A stretch of DNA of 64,000 bases from JBJXHN01 sp046233135 (lineage in GTDB: Bacteria; Pseudomonadota; Alphaproteobacteria; Rhodospirillales; Rhodospirillaceae): the NCBI GenBank assembly GCA_046233135.1, contig JBJXHN010000013.1, positions 1 to 64,000 on the forward strand. The letters run 5' to 3'. Below are positions 40,991 through 50,031 of this stretch, in pieces. Every line of letters starts with the position of its first letter. The first letter of the stretch is position 1. The notes below the pieces were generated by a model. It ran no database searches and was not told the origin of the DNA. It saw only the letters and a list, made by a program, of their open reading frames with translations. Made by a program: the position numbers and the translations under genes.

Positions 40991-43240
40991 TTACGGCGGA
41001 GAGGACGCATCCGTCGTCGTTGCCGAAGCGGTCTCGGGCGACGGATCGGGGCGGGACGGGGAACGGGTGGTCCGCCGCTCCTTTTTCAGGCGCCGCGTCA
41101 CGTTGTGCGGGCAGCGGTGATCGTCCCAATAGAGTTCTTGGCAGTGCATGCAGTAGATGCACTCATGGGGATTGATGTGGCCTTCGGGATGGATGGCCTG
41201 GACGGGGCATTCCCGGGCGCAGCGATTGCAGGAGGTTCCGCATTCGGGCCAGCGCTTCAGCCATTCGAACATGCGCAGCCGTCCGGGAATGGCCAGCGCG
41301 CCACCCAGGGGGCAGAGGTAGCGGCAGAAGAGGCGTTCGATGAACAGGCCGGCGGCCAGCAGACCCAGCGCGAAGAGAACGAACCACCAGTCTCGCATGA
41401 ACTTCAGGATGATGGCGGTCTTGAAGGGTTCCACCTCGGCGAACCGTTCCGCGAGGCCCAGGTCGTAGAGGCCCAGCCCGAACAATCCCAGGAAGATCAT
41501 GTATTTCAACGGCCAGAGTCGTTCGTTGACCGCCCAGTGCACGTGGATCTGGCGCAAGCCCAGGCGTTTGGCGGCGAGGGCGGCGAATTCCTGCAAGGCA
41601 CCGAAGGGGCAAAGCCAGCCACAGAAGGGACCTCGGCCCCAGAACAGCAGGGCGGCGACCGTGGCGAACCACAGGATGAACACCAGGGGATCCATCAGGA
41701 AGTAGTCCCAGCTGAACCCGGCCGCCAGGGAGTTGGTGAAGGCCAGCACGTTCACCACGGACAGCTGGGCGTTCATGGTCCAGCCCAGCCAGAGCAGGGT
41801 GTAGGCGAGAAAGGCGGCCCGGACCCAGAACAGCAGGCGGGGGCGGCGGACCAGCGGGGCCTGGAAGAAGAACAGGCCGGTCAGGGTCAGCAGGGCCAGG
41901 GTGACCGTGAGAATGGCGGGCAGGTGGCTTTCCCAGATCCCTTTCCACAGAGGCGGAGCGGCGGCCAAGTCCGCCCCGACGGCGTCCGGCGCAGCGGGGG
42001 CGGTCGTTTCGGGGGCGGGCAGCGGTTCGAGATATCTTTCGGGCAAGCTGTAGGAAAGATCGAAGGTCTCGAAAGCCTTGGTCAGGGCGCCCGTCGCCCT
42101 TTGAACCAGCAGCTCCAGGCGCCAGGGGCGGGTTTCCGAAAATCCGCTGTCCACCGGGATCCGGAACAGGCCCACTTCCGGAAAGTCCGGCGCATTGTCG
42201 GCAGCCGCGGCGCGCAGGCGGTGGTGATCCCGGTCATGGAAGCGGACACTGGTGGCATCCTGGACGACCTGGATGCGGTCAAACAGGCCACCCCGGACAT
42301 ATCCCGATCCCTTGAAGGAATAGGGACCCTGGGCCATGACGAGAATGGCGGACTCGCCGTCTTTCAACCATTGGGTCAGATTGCGGTATTCGTTTTCGCC
42401 GAGCAGGGACAGGCCGATGGTCGGCACATTCGCCGGGGCGACGTAGAGGTCGATGAACGTGTCTTCGGGTGCCCCTTTCTCCGGGCGGGCGATGGCCTTG
42501 GGGTCGCCTCCTTTCCCGAAAGCGGCATTGACGTCCGCCACGGTCAGCCGCAGCCGGCGGATCGAGCCATCTCCCAGCAGGCTATCCCAGTCGCGGATCT
42601 CGGGGTCCGCTTGACGAAGGGTCCGTTCAGGGGCTGTTTTCGTCGTGTCCAGCCCGCCCAAACCCAGGCGGCGGGCGACCTTGGCGGCGGCCCGGGTGAC
42701 GCTGTCCTGTATGACCAGGACCGTGACCGTGGCGCCGGAAATGATGTCGGGCTTTCCGCCGTCATCCGTGGGTTTCAGGGAAATCGCATCCCAGCCGGTC
42801 AGCCCGTCCAGATAGGTCCGGATCTTCTTTTCCGGAATGCCGATAAGAACGATGGGTTCGTGGTGGTCCATGAGTTGGGCGCCCGACAGCCGCCCCTCCA
42901 CCGTCATACCGCCCACCACATGGATGGGCCTGCCCGAATACCCCACCGCGGAGGCGAAGTCCGAATTCAGGAACACGTATCCGACCACCACACCCGAAGC
43001 GTCCCGGGCCGGAACGACCGCGGGATCCCCTTCGGCGGGGCCGTAATCCGTCGCCCCGGGTACCAGGTCACCCGGCGCGATCCGCGCCAAATAGGAGGTC
43101 AGGTCGCCCGGGACAATCTCCTGGGAATAGGAGGTCGGGTCATTGGACTCCGCAGCCGCAGCCTGGTTGAGGAAGAGCAAAAGCAGGCTGAGGAGGATCA
43201 GTGTCGGAACCGGGAGGATGCGGCGGAACCGGAGGGTCAT
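40991..43240 (-). CDS. nosR: NosR, membrane flavo-iron-sulfur protein for nitrous oxide reduction
   Basis: 749-residue protein. A signal segment is followed by a periplasmic FMN-binding domain (KPDIISGATVTVLVIQDSVTR in parts; the threonine is the FMN site), about six membrane helices, two polyferredoxin-type motifs (CGWLCPFG and CRYLCPLG), and a cytoplasmic ferredoxin part with CGTSCNRCARECP and CIYCMHC. It feeds electrons to NosZ and is needed for its expression. The ATG at 43240 has AAGG six bases upstream. First gene of nosRZDFYLX. Confidence 0.95.
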   Translation of the reverse strand: MTLRFRRILPVPTLILLSLLLLFLNQAAAAESNDPTSYSQEIVPGDLTSYLARIAPGDLVPGATDYGPAEGDPAVVPARDASGVVVGYVFLNSDFASAVGYSGRPIHVVGGMTVEGRLSGAQLMDHHEPIVLIGIPEKKIRTYLDGLTGWDAISLKPTDDGGKPDIISGATVTVLVIQDSVTRAAAKVARRLGLGGLDTTKTAPERTLRQADPEIRDWDSLLGDGSIRRLRLTVADVNAAFGKGGDPKAIARPEKGAPEDTFIDLYVAPANVPTIGLSLLGENEYRNLTQWLKDGESAILVMAQGPYSFKGSGYVRGGLFDRIQVVQDATSVRFHDRDHHRLRAAAADNAPDFPEVGLFRIPVDSGFSETRPWRLELLVQRATGALTKAFETFDLSYSLPERYLEPLPAPETTAPAAPDAVGADLAAAPPLWKGIWESHLPAILTVTLALLTLTGLFFFQAPLVRRPRLLFWVRAAFLAYTLLWLGWTMNAQLSVVNVLAFTNSLAAGFSWDYFLMDPLVFILWFATVAALLFWGRGPFCGWLCPFGALQEFAALAAKRLGLRQIHVHWAVNERLWPLKYMIFLGLFGLGLYDLGLAERFAEVEPFKTAIILKFMRDWWFVLFALGLLAAGLFIERLFCRYLCPLGGALAIPGRLRMFEWLKRWPECGTSCNRCARECPVQAIHPEGHINPHECIYCMHCQELYWDDHRCPHNVTRRLKKERRTTRSPSRPDPSPETASATTTDASSPP

Positions 43241-43503
43241 GGATCCTTTCCTTCCTTCAGCGGGCGCCGGCGGCCGGAGAGGTCGTGTCGGCGCATCCAA
43301 GGGGGGAGGCGAGAGCGGATTGCCCGTTTGACCAGGCGGGAGATTACCATGAAAAAGATCCATTTTCATACTTTGGTATTGTATTTTTCAGACTCGTCGA
43401 TGCTGAATGCCGGTGGCGACTGTCCTACTCCCGTGGGTCGGGAGGGGACTTGATTTTGGGTAAGTCCCAGCCTTGATCCGCGCTCAACGAAGGGAGAAAG
43501 ATC
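43241..43503. promoter_or_regulatory. Divergent nosR / ferritin-like promoter gap
   Basis: 263-bp gap between nosR and the ferritin-like gene. A hairpin CTCCCG-TGGGT-CGGGAG with outer GTCC/GGAC pairing lies at 43422-43449. A weak TTGAT-N4-GGTAA match follows at 43450-43463, and an AT-rich block at 43360-43395. No perfect FNR/NNR site was found here, although nos promoters usually have one. Confidence 0.45.
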
Positions 43504-44415
43504 ATGCGATCTCGGGAAACAACCGCGTCATCGGCGGGCCGTCCGGTCACCTTCGACACCGTGCCGCTGGTTGAAAACAGAGCTGATTTGCTGCGGATAG
43601 CCCGGGCGATGGAAGGGGAGGCTGCGGCCCGCTATGCCCGGCTTGTGGCCGAAACGGAGCGGCGGGACCTTGCTGCCTTGGCTGACGTGTTCCGCCGACT
43701 CGAAATGGTGGAGCGGGAGCATCTGGAGCGCGTGTCCGGTCCGGATGGCGGATCCGACGGCCTTGGGGAAAAGGACGTGACGTTCGAATGGTCGTCAGGG
43801 CTTTCGGGCTCAGGCGAGGCCGTCTTGACTTCGGTTGAGGAATTGGAGGTTCTGACGCCCTGGGGGGTGCTGGACCTCGCGCTGATCAACGAGGAACGGG
43901 CGTTCGCCTTCTATGCCCGCGTGGCCGCCAAGACCGCTGACCCAGATGTTCGCGCCCTTGCCGAGACCTTGGCGGCGGAGGAACTGGACCATGTGGCATG
44001 GTTGCGTCTGCATCGGCTCAGGGCGTGGCCTGAAGAACGCGAAACGCGTGAAGCCCTGCGGCCGCGAGCGGGTCTTCCTTCGCCGACGGCATCCTTGGGC
44101 GAGTTGCAAACCTTGGCAGGCCAGCTGGCGGAAGAGATGATCCCGCGCGTGGAGCGGGTTGAAGCCACGATCGCTGGCTTCGAACGGAGCGGGAAAAACC
44201 GGGATGATGCCATGGGGGGACACGGCCAGGCACGAGCGTCCCTCCGAGAAGACATTCGACGGGTCGATCTCCTCTACCGCTCATGGATCTCGGTGTGCGA
44301 ACAGACCAAGGATGAAGGCGTGCTTCGGTTCGCGCAAGGCGAGGCGGACGAGACCCTGGGAGTTCTGGCGCGAGCCCGGGATATCCTGGCGCGGGCTCGG
44401 GGGCAATGCGAGTGA
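43504..44415 (+). CDS. Ferritin-like (rubrerythrin-type) diiron protein
   Basis: 303-residue helical protein. Two half-sites of a ferritin-like diiron domain are visible: ARAMEGEAAARYARLV with EMVEREHLERV in the first 75 residues, and NEERAFAFYARVA with LAAEELDHVAWLR at about 125-165. The E-x-x-H pairs fit iron ligation. The last 130 residues are a helical extension I do not recognise. It is divergent from nosR and could protect against peroxide or store iron for heme and iron-sulfur needs. Two very small frames follow it. Confidence 0.7.
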   Translation: MRSRETTASSAGRPVTFDTVPLVENRADLLRIARAMEGEAAARYARLVAETERRDLAALADVFRRLEMVEREHLERVSGPDGGSDGLGEKDVTFEWSSGLSGSGEAVLTSVEELEVLTPWGVLDLALINEERAFAFYARVAAKTADPDVRALAETLAAEELDHVAWLRLHRLRAWPEERETREALRPRAGLPSPTASLGELQTLAGQLAEEMIPRVERVEATIAGFERSGKNRDDAMGGHGQARASLREDIRRVDLLYRSWISVCEQTKDEGVLRFAQGEADETLGVLARARDILARARGQCE

Positions 44416-44462
44416 CACCTCCGGGTCTTGCCGGCCTGGTGTTGCCCAAAGGAGAGAAGCTC

Positions 44463-44600
44463 GTGCCCGTCAGTAAGAACCGCCGCAAGGACGGCAAGGC
44501 CGTCGCCAAACCGGCCCCTCGGAAGAGACGACAGGTCGATCCCCTTCGGAGGATCCTTTCGATGGAGACGTTTCGCCGCGCGGGACCATGGAACGCCTGA
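44463..44600 (+). CDS. Small basic protein
   Basis: 45-residue, strongly basic frame (SKNRRKDGKAVAKPAPRKRR) starting at a GTG with GGAGAG five bases upstream. It lies 47 bp after the ferritin-like gene in the same direction. No family recognised. The ribosome site and composition make it a fair candidate, but such short frames can be chance. Confidence 0.35.
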   Translation: MPVSKNRRKDGKAVAKPAPRKRRQVDPLRRILSMETFRRAGPWNA

Positions 44601-44680
44601 TGGCGGGTATCCAGGGCAGCCTGTTTGACGAAGACGAGAGGGATGATGGCGCTTCCGGTCCCCTTTCCGCAGCCTGCTAA
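44588..44680 (+). CDS. Very small acidic protein (candidate)
   Basis: 30-residue frame starting at an ATG that overlaps the end of the basic 45-residue frame, with an acidic stretch (FDEDERDD). It ends overlapping the stop of the convergent kinase gene. The overlap with the preceding frame suggests coupling, but there is no homology support. Confidence 0.2.
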   Translation: MERLMAGIQGSLFDEDERDDGASGPLSAAC

Positions 44681-46800
44681 AGAATCTGCGGGGCGACCTG
44701 ACGCGGCGGATCCAGCGTTTCCGCCGCCGGCTTGCCTTCCGGAGCCTTGGTGGGCAGGCGCATGATGAAATTGGTGCCCGCCCCCTGCTTGCTTTCCAGG
44801 GTCACCGTGCCGCCCAGCATCTGGGTGACAAGGTTGAAGACGATGTTCAGCCCCAGACCCGTGCCGCCCCGGCCCCGGTTGGTGGTGAAGAAGGGGTCGA
44901 ACACCCGGGCCTGGATATTGTCCGGGATCCCCTTGCCATCGTCGGAGAACACCAGCGTCACGAGCCCCTGCTCCGGCTTCGAATGGGCGGTCAGGGTGAT
45001 CTGGCCGCTCTGCCCCTCGTCATAGGCGTGGATCAGGGCGTTGATCACCAGGTTGGTGACGATGCGGAACAGCGCGCCGGGGTAGGTGTCCATGATCACG
45101 TCGGCCGGGCAGGTGATGGTGACCGTGATCGCCGTCTTGCGCAGCCGGGGTTGCAGACTCATCAGGATCTCGTCGAGGTAGGGCTTCAGTTCGAAGGTGC
45201 GGCGTTCGTCCGTCGCCTGATCCACCGCCACCTGCTTGAAGCCCTGCACCAGATCGGCCGCCCGGTTGAGGTTGGTGAAGATCAGCTCGGCGGTTTCATG
45301 GCTGCGTTCCAGATGCTCGATCAGGGCGGACTTGCGCAGGCCCTGGCCATCGCGGATCTGTGCGGCCATGCTGCGGGATTCCTGGGCCAGGAAGGTGGCC
45401 GCCGTGATCCCCGTGCCCAGCGGCGTATTGATTTCGTGAGCCACCCCGGCCACCAACTGACCCAGCGAGGCCATCTTTTCCGTCTGTACCAGGGTCGCCT
45501 GGGTCGCCCGCAGTTCCACCAGCGCATCTTCCGCCTGATGGCGGGCGGCGCGCATTTCCGCCTCGCTGGCGCGCAGGGCGGCTTCGCGCTGGTCGATGGT
45601 CACCACGAAATGCTTGAGGGCGGCGGCCATGTCGCCGATCTCGTCGTTGCCTGCATCCTCGGCCAGGGTGCCGCCCCCGTTGACCTGCTGCACCATGCTT
45701 TCCCGCAGCCGGTCGAGCCGGTGCAGAATGGTGCTGCGCAGATGCAGGAACAGGGCAAAGGCGCCCACCGCACTGGCCAGGGCAAAGCCCATCAGCAGCA
45801 GGGTCTGGGTGCGCACGTTCCGCTGCGTCACCTCCGCGCTTTCGGTCATGGTGTCGCCGATGCGATTGAGCACGCTGGACGAGGCGGCCACCAGCAGATC
45901 GGCGGTGCGCCGGTTCTGGGCCAGAGTGCCCTGAACCGCCTGGGTGGTCTGCAACAGCGCGGTGCGGCTGTCGAACACGCCGGTGTCGCCCAGCGCCAAC
46001 TCGCTCATAAGGTCGGTAATCGTTGCCAGATCGGTGCGATGGGGCTCGGGCAGCAGGTTCAGGGCTTCAAGGGTCGCCGACAGGTCGGTGTTGAACTGGG
46101 CGCGCAAGCCGGGCAGGGCCTCCGGGTCCGTAAAGGACAGGGCTGCCGTCACTTGGCTCAGCGCCGCGCTGCCGGCCAGCACCCAGGTCTGGAACGCCCG
46201 CTCCTCGGTCACCACCTCTTGCAGGCCCCGGCTCCACATGCCCGGGGGCTCCACGCTCATCTGGGTCAGCTCTTTGGCCGACCGGTCGCCCACGGCGGCC
46301 AGGTGGTTCTGGATGTCCTGGCCCAGGTCCTTCAGCGCGGCGGAATGTTCGGCCAGCCGGCCTTCCAGCTTCAGCCGCTCGGCAACCAGCGAGCTGAGCG
46401 CGGCATAGCGGTCGCGCAGGTCGGTGGCCAGCTCGGCGATGCGGGCGGTGGTCTTGGCATCCGCCCCGGTTTCGGGCAGGTCGGCAATGACCTCGTTCAG
46501 CCACGACAGCTGATCGGCGATGCGATAGTCCACCGACTGGCGTTCGATGTCCGAATTGGCGGCGACCAGCAGGGGCGCTTGTGAGAGGATGCTTTCGCTT
46601 TGCTGGCTGAGGCGGGCGGCGGTGCGCATGGCCGGCAGGCTGTCTTCGGCGACCGAAACGAAGCGGCGCTCCATATCGCCGAAAGACAAGACGGCAGCAG
46701 CACTCAGCGCGAAGGTGATCAGCACCATGGCGCCAAGGCCGGCGATCATCCGGCTGCGGACGGTAAAGCGCCAAGGGCTGCGTTCGGCTGGGGTGGACAT
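44677..46800 (-). CDS. Membrane sensor histidine kinase
   Basis: 707-residue kinase. Two membrane helices (about residues 15-38 and 335-355) flank a large helical periplasmic sensor. A HAMP linker follows (LRSTILHRLDRLRESM, then NDEIGDMAAALKHF), then a coiled coil, the phospho-acceptor box EKMASLGQLVAGVAHEINTP, and an ATPase domain with NALIHAYDEG, FSDDGKGIPD and GTGLGLNIVFNLV. No receiver domain is fused and no response regulator is next door. It starts 17 bp after an amino-acid-type binding protein gene, which may be its periplasmic input. The ATG at 46800 has AAGGGG upstream. Confidence 0.9.
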   Translation of the reverse strand: MSTPAERSPWRFTVRSRMIAGLGAMVLITFALSAAAVLSFGDMERRFVSVAEDSLPAMRTAARLSQQSESILSQAPLLVAANSDIERQSVDYRIADQLSWLNEVIADLPETGADAKTTARIAELATDLRDRYAALSSLVAERLKLEGRLAEHSAALKDLGQDIQNHLAAVGDRSAKELTQMSVEPPGMWSRGLQEVVTEERAFQTWVLAGSAALSQVTAALSFTDPEALPGLRAQFNTDLSATLEALNLLPEPHRTDLATITDLMSELALGDTGVFDSRTALLQTTQAVQGTLAQNRRTADLLVAASSSVLNRIGDTMTESAEVTQRNVRTQTLLLMGFALASAVGAFALFLHLRSTILHRLDRLRESMVQQVNGGGTLAEDAGNDEIGDMAAALKHFVVTIDQREAALRASEAEMRAARHQAEDALVELRATQATLVQTEKMASLGQLVAGVAHEINTPLGTGITAATFLAQESRSMAAQIRDGQGLRKSALIEHLERSHETAELIFTNLNRAADLVQGFKQVAVDQATDERRTFELKPYLDEILMSLQPRLRKTAITVTITCPADVIMDTYPGALFRIVTNLVINALIHAYDEGQSGQITLTAHSKPEQGLVTLVFSDDGKGIPDNIQARVFDPFFTTNRGRGGTGLGLNIVFNLVTQMLGGTVTLESKQGAGTNFIMRLPTKAPEGKPAAETLDPPRQVAPQIL

Positions 46801-46817
46801 GGCCGGGACCCCTTCCG

Positions 46818-47867
46818 TCAATCCAGAGGCGGAGCGTACATCACCCCGCCTTCGCGCCAAAGCGCATTCAAGCCACGGGGCAGGTTCACCGGCGATCCCA
46901 CCCCCAGATTGCGGGTGAAGACCTCGCCATAGCTGCCCACCTGCTTGACCACCCGATAAGCCCAGCCGGGGGTCAGCCCCATGGCCGGGCCGTTGTCCTC
47001 TGCCTGACCGGTCAGCACGCGGGCGTCGGTGCGGCGGGGCTGCAGGGCCTTGTTGTCGATATTCTCGCTGGTCAGGCCGGACTCTTCGGCGGCGATCATC
47101 ACGTTCAGCACCCAGCGGACCACCTCGAACAGGCGGTGTTCGCCGCTGCGCACCACCGGTCCCAGGGGCTCGCGGGAGATCACTTCGGGCAGGAAGCGGA
47201 AGGCCGACGGGTCGGGGGCATGCAGGGCACGGCGCAGGGCCAGGCCGATGCCGTCACTGGTGAACATGGCACAGCGGCCGTTGAGGAACGCGGTCCAGGC
47301 GCCTTCGTCGGAGGCCAGTCGCTTGACGACCATGCCCACGCCCAGCCGGGCCAGATAGTCGTCTAGGTTGCTTTCACTGGTGGTGCCGGTGACCACGCAG
47401 ATGGCTTCGCCTTCGGCCTCCACCAGGCCATGCACCGGCAGATCGCCGCGAATGATCACTCGCTGACCGTCATAAAGATAGACGCCGGGGAAGTCAAACC
47501 CCCGCGTGGTATCGCGGGCCAGGGTCCAGGTCGCCCCGTCGACGTTGAGGTCCGTGCGACCCTTGGCCAGGGCATCCCAGCGGGTGTTGGCCTCCACCAG
47601 AACGATTTCGATGCGGTCGGCATCTTCCAGAATGGCAGCGGCGACGGCGCGGCAGATATCCACCATGAACCCCCGCCAGGCGCCGTCCGCTTCCTGCTGG
47701 GAGAAGCCGGGCAGCGGATTCGTTCCGCAGCGCAGTGTTCCCCGGGCCAGAATGTCGTCCAAGGTATCTTCTGCCCGTACCGGGGCGGTAAGCAACGTTA
47801 CCATCAGGCAAATCACCCCGACGGCCATGCCCCAACGTCCCCCGGCGTACCGGCCCCAAAACGCCAT
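46818..47867 (-). CDS. Amino-acid-type periplasmic binding protein, AapJ/BztA-like
   Basis: 349-residue family-3 solute-binding protein with a signal peptide (to about residue 32, PVRAE). LDDILARGTLRCGTNPLPGFSQ, quoted in parts, and ATWTLARDTTRGFDFPGV resemble the general L-amino-acid binding protein AapJ. No permease or ATPase genes are adjacent; the next gene, 17 bp downstream, is a sensor kinase. The pair looks like a binding-protein-linked sensor. The ATG at 47867 has GGGAG upstream. Confidence 0.85.
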   Translation of the reverse strand: MAFWGRYAGGRWGMAVGVICLMVTLLTAPVRAEDTLDDILARGTLRCGTNPLPGFSQQEADGAWRGFMVDICRAVAAAILEDADRIEIVLVEANTRWDALAKGRTDLNVDGATWTLARDTTRGFDFPGVYLYDGQRVIIRGDLPVHGLVEAEGEAICVVTGTTSESNLDDYLARLGVGMVVKRLASDEGAWTAFLNGRCAMFTSDGIGLALRRALHAPDPSAFRFLPEVISREPLGPVVRSGEHRLFEVVRWVLNVMIAAEESGLTSENIDNKALQPRRTDARVLTGQAEDNGPAMGLTPGWAYRVVKQVGSYGEVFTRNLGVGSPVNLPRGLNALWREGGVMYAPPLD

Positions 47868-48007
47868 GCTCACTAACTCCCACCCGTGCTGAGGAGATAT
47901 TGCAAGGCGTTGGTGTGAGTCTGTCAATGGTGGAACCCTGCCTTGACACCAGAAAGGACGAGGCGGACAGTCGTTGTGGCAGTGGTCCGATTGCGCGGGA
48001 GGGGGAA

Positions 48008-48940
48008 ATGCGCCGTTTCTCGGGGCTCCGGAAGGGCGGCTCGGTACGGGGAGCGACCCTGGTCTTCGGTGGGGGCATGGCTCTTGCCGTCGCAGGGATC
48101 GAGGCCTGTACTCCGGCCCATGCCGAACCGCCGCCCCGCGCCGCCTGGGACCGGGGGTGGGAGACGGTGGCCGGCCCGGCCGACGGACCGGCGCAGGCGG
48201 TCGGCGGACCGGCGCTGGGGTGTCTGGGCGGCGGGGTTGCCCTGCCGGCGGATGATCCCCGACTGGTGCTGCTGCGACCCCAACGCAATCGCTTCTGGGG
48301 GCATCCCGTTCTGATCGCGGTGATGGACGATCTGGCGGGGGCGGCCAAGGGCCTGGGCATGGGGCCGCTGCTGGTGGGGGATGCGGCCCAGCCCCGGGGC
48401 GGGCCGATGCCCGACGGCCACCGCAGCCATCAAATGGGGCTGGACGTGGACATCTGGTTTGCCGGCAACCGGGAGGCCCCCTATCCGGAAACCTGGGTGC
48501 GCCAGCCCACGGCACGGACTGCTTTGACCGACGACGGGCGGGATATCAACCCGGCGGTTCTGACACCGACCTGGGAAGCGCTGCTGCGCATAGCAGCCCT
48601 GGATCCCCGGGTGGAGCGGATGTTCGTTAATCCCGCCATCAAGGCCGCCCTGTGCAGCCGCCCGGCGGCCCAGGAGCCAGAGGCAGCGGCCTGGATGGCC
48701 AAGCTGCGGCCCTGGTGGGGGCACGACAGCCATGTGCATGTACGCCTGGGCTGTCCTGCGGGGTCTCCCGACTGCCAATCCCAGAAACCGGTGCCGCCGG
48801 GCACCGGATGCGATGAAAGCCTGGACTGGTGGCGGGCCAGGGAAACCCGCCTGCTGGCGCCGCCGGCCCCGCGCACGGACTGGCCGCCGGCCCTGCCCGA
48901 AACCTGTGCCCAATTTGCGCCACAAAGCCGGGCAGAATAG
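48008..48940 (+). CDS. mepA: Penicillin-insensitive murein endopeptidase, MepA-like
   Basis: 310-residue exported LAS-type peptidase. The zinc and active-site motifs are HRSHQMGLDVDIWF near residue 140 and WWGHDSHVHVRLGCP near 237. MepA cuts D-Ala-meso-DAP cross-links in peptidoglycan. An N-terminal signal segment is likely (GATLVFGGGMALAVAGIEA, residues 15-33). The ATG at 48008 follows GGGGGAAA. It diverges from the binding-protein gene with a 140-bp gap. Confidence 0.88.
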   Translation: MRRFSGLRKGGSVRGATLVFGGGMALAVAGIEACTPAHAEPPPRAAWDRGWETVAGPADGPAQAVGGPALGCLGGGVALPADDPRLVLLRPQRNRFWGHPVLIAVMDDLAGAAKGLGMGPLLVGDAAQPRGGPMPDGHRSHQMGLDVDIWFAGNREAPYPETWVRQPTARTALTDDGRDINPAVLTPTWEALLRIAALDPRVERMFVNPAIKAALCSRPAAQEPEAAAWMAKLRPWWGHDSHVHVRLGCPAGSPDCQSQKPVPPGTGCDESLDWWRARETRLLAPPAPRTDWPPALPETCAQFAPQSRAE

Positions 48941-49283
48941 CGTCCGGTCGCAGAAAGCGCCGGCCACGGAAATGGAAGACCTGTCTAAAAGGACGTCTTC
49001 CTTGCGGGACTCGCCAGAGGCGTAAGAGCCCGCAATCAAAAGCCCTACCTATCGGTCACGGACTCTCAATAAGAGAGTAAAATGCGGCCCGTCCTCTTTT
49101 CATAACCCACGCATTGAGTGGTTCAGCCGGGGTGCGCCCGTACCACGGGGTGAATATGAATGCATGTGTCCGCGTGTAAGGATTTTTTTTACTTGCACCG
49201 GCCACCGCGTCTCCGGTACTAGATTGGATAGCAAAATGAAAAAATGTACCGCGCTCTAAAAGATTGCCAGGGAGATCGGATCC
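48941..49283. other. Gap between mepA and the DUF882 gene
   Basis: 343 bp without a supported gene. It holds a small hairpin ACTCTC-AATAA-GAGAGT (49062-49078), a T8 run near 49184 and an AT-rich stretch before the DUF882 start. ACCGCGCTCTAAA at 49248-49260 is repeated at 49897-49909, on the other side of the DUF882 gene. Confidence 0.45.
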
Positions 49284-49850
49284 GTGCGAACCGGAGGTAA
49301 GACCGATTCCGCCATCGCTCGTCGTACCATGCTGGGTATGGGGATGGCTGCTGCATCGCTCGCCGTGACTGCTTCACCGGCGTTTGCCGTTCGTCGAGGG
49401 ACCCTTGAGAGGTCCCTTTCTTTTGAGAATCTACACACGGGCGAGACTTTGAAACGGGTTTACTGGGCCAACGGCCAGTTCATCCCGGACGCCGTGAAAG
49501 ACATCGACCATATCCTGCGGGATCACCGCAGTGGCGAGAAGACCCATATGGATCGGCATTTGTTCGATATTTTATGGGAATTGCATGCGAGACTTGGTAG
49601 CCGTCGGCCGATCCAGATTATTTCCGGGTACAGGTCGCCAACGACCAACGAAATGCTTCGCCGCACCGGCGGGGGCGGCGTTGCCAAGAAAAGTCTGCAC
49701 ATGGAAGGCATGGCCATCGACATCGCCCTGGAAGACAGGGATCCGTCGACAGTCCGCAAGGCCGCCCTGTCATTGCAGCAAGGCGGTGTCGGATACTATC
49801 CGCGCTCCGGTTTCGTCCATGTGGACACCGGCAAGGTGCGCAGCTGGTAG
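49284..49850 (+). CDS. DUF882/YcbK-type peptidase M15 family protein, Tat-exported
   Basis: 188-residue protein. The N-terminus has a twin-arginine signal (ARRTMLGMGMAAASLAV) ending near ASPAFA. The fold shows QIISGYRSPTTNEML, SLHMEGMAIDIAL and SGFVHVDTG, the zinc-type residues of the M15/VanY-like DUF882 group. It probably trims peptidoglycan or acts in cell-wall remodelling. The start is a GTG at 49284 with GGGAG nine bases upstream. A 13-bp direct repeat flanks the gene. Confidence 0.85.
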   Translation: MRTGGKTDSAIARRTMLGMGMAAASLAVTASPAFAVRRGTLERSLSFENLHTGETLKRVYWANGQFIPDAVKDIDHILRDHRSGEKTHMDRHLFDILWELHARLGSRRPIQIISGYRSPTTNEMLRRTGGGGVAKKSLHMEGMAIDIALEDRDPSTVRKAALSLQQGGVGYYPRSGFVHVDTGKVRSW

Positions 49851-49998
49851 CGCCCTCAGCGAAGACCTGTTTTTTAACGGGCGGGCGAATCAAGGCACCG
49901 CGCTCTAAAGGGCCGGGAACCGTCGTCCGTTATGGTTTGGCTTCGTAGCCTCCTCATCGGTGGTTGTCTGGGGGTCTCGCGACGTCCGGATCCTCCTG

Positions 49999-50027
49999 TT
50001 CAAAGATGCCATCCATTTTGATATAAT
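49999..50027 (+). promoter_or_regulatory. Sigma-70-like promoter candidate
   Basis: TTCAAA (-35, four of six matches) and TATAAT (-10, perfect) with a 17-bp spacer. Transcription would begin near 50034, inside the first arm of the hairpin at 50032. The promoter could serve the CoA-transferase gene at 50302 through a long leader. Confidence 0.4.
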
Positions 50028-50031
50028 GCCG

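Noticed and set aside
40934..43453. Open frame of 839 codons on the plus strand opposite nosR
   Set aside because: Entirely antisense to nosR with third-position GC bias explained by nosR; no domain recognised.
43450..43463. Possible FNR-type site TTGAT-N4-GGTAA in the nosR gap
   Set aside because: Second half-site matches poorly and the distance fits neither gene well; mentioned only in the gap entry.
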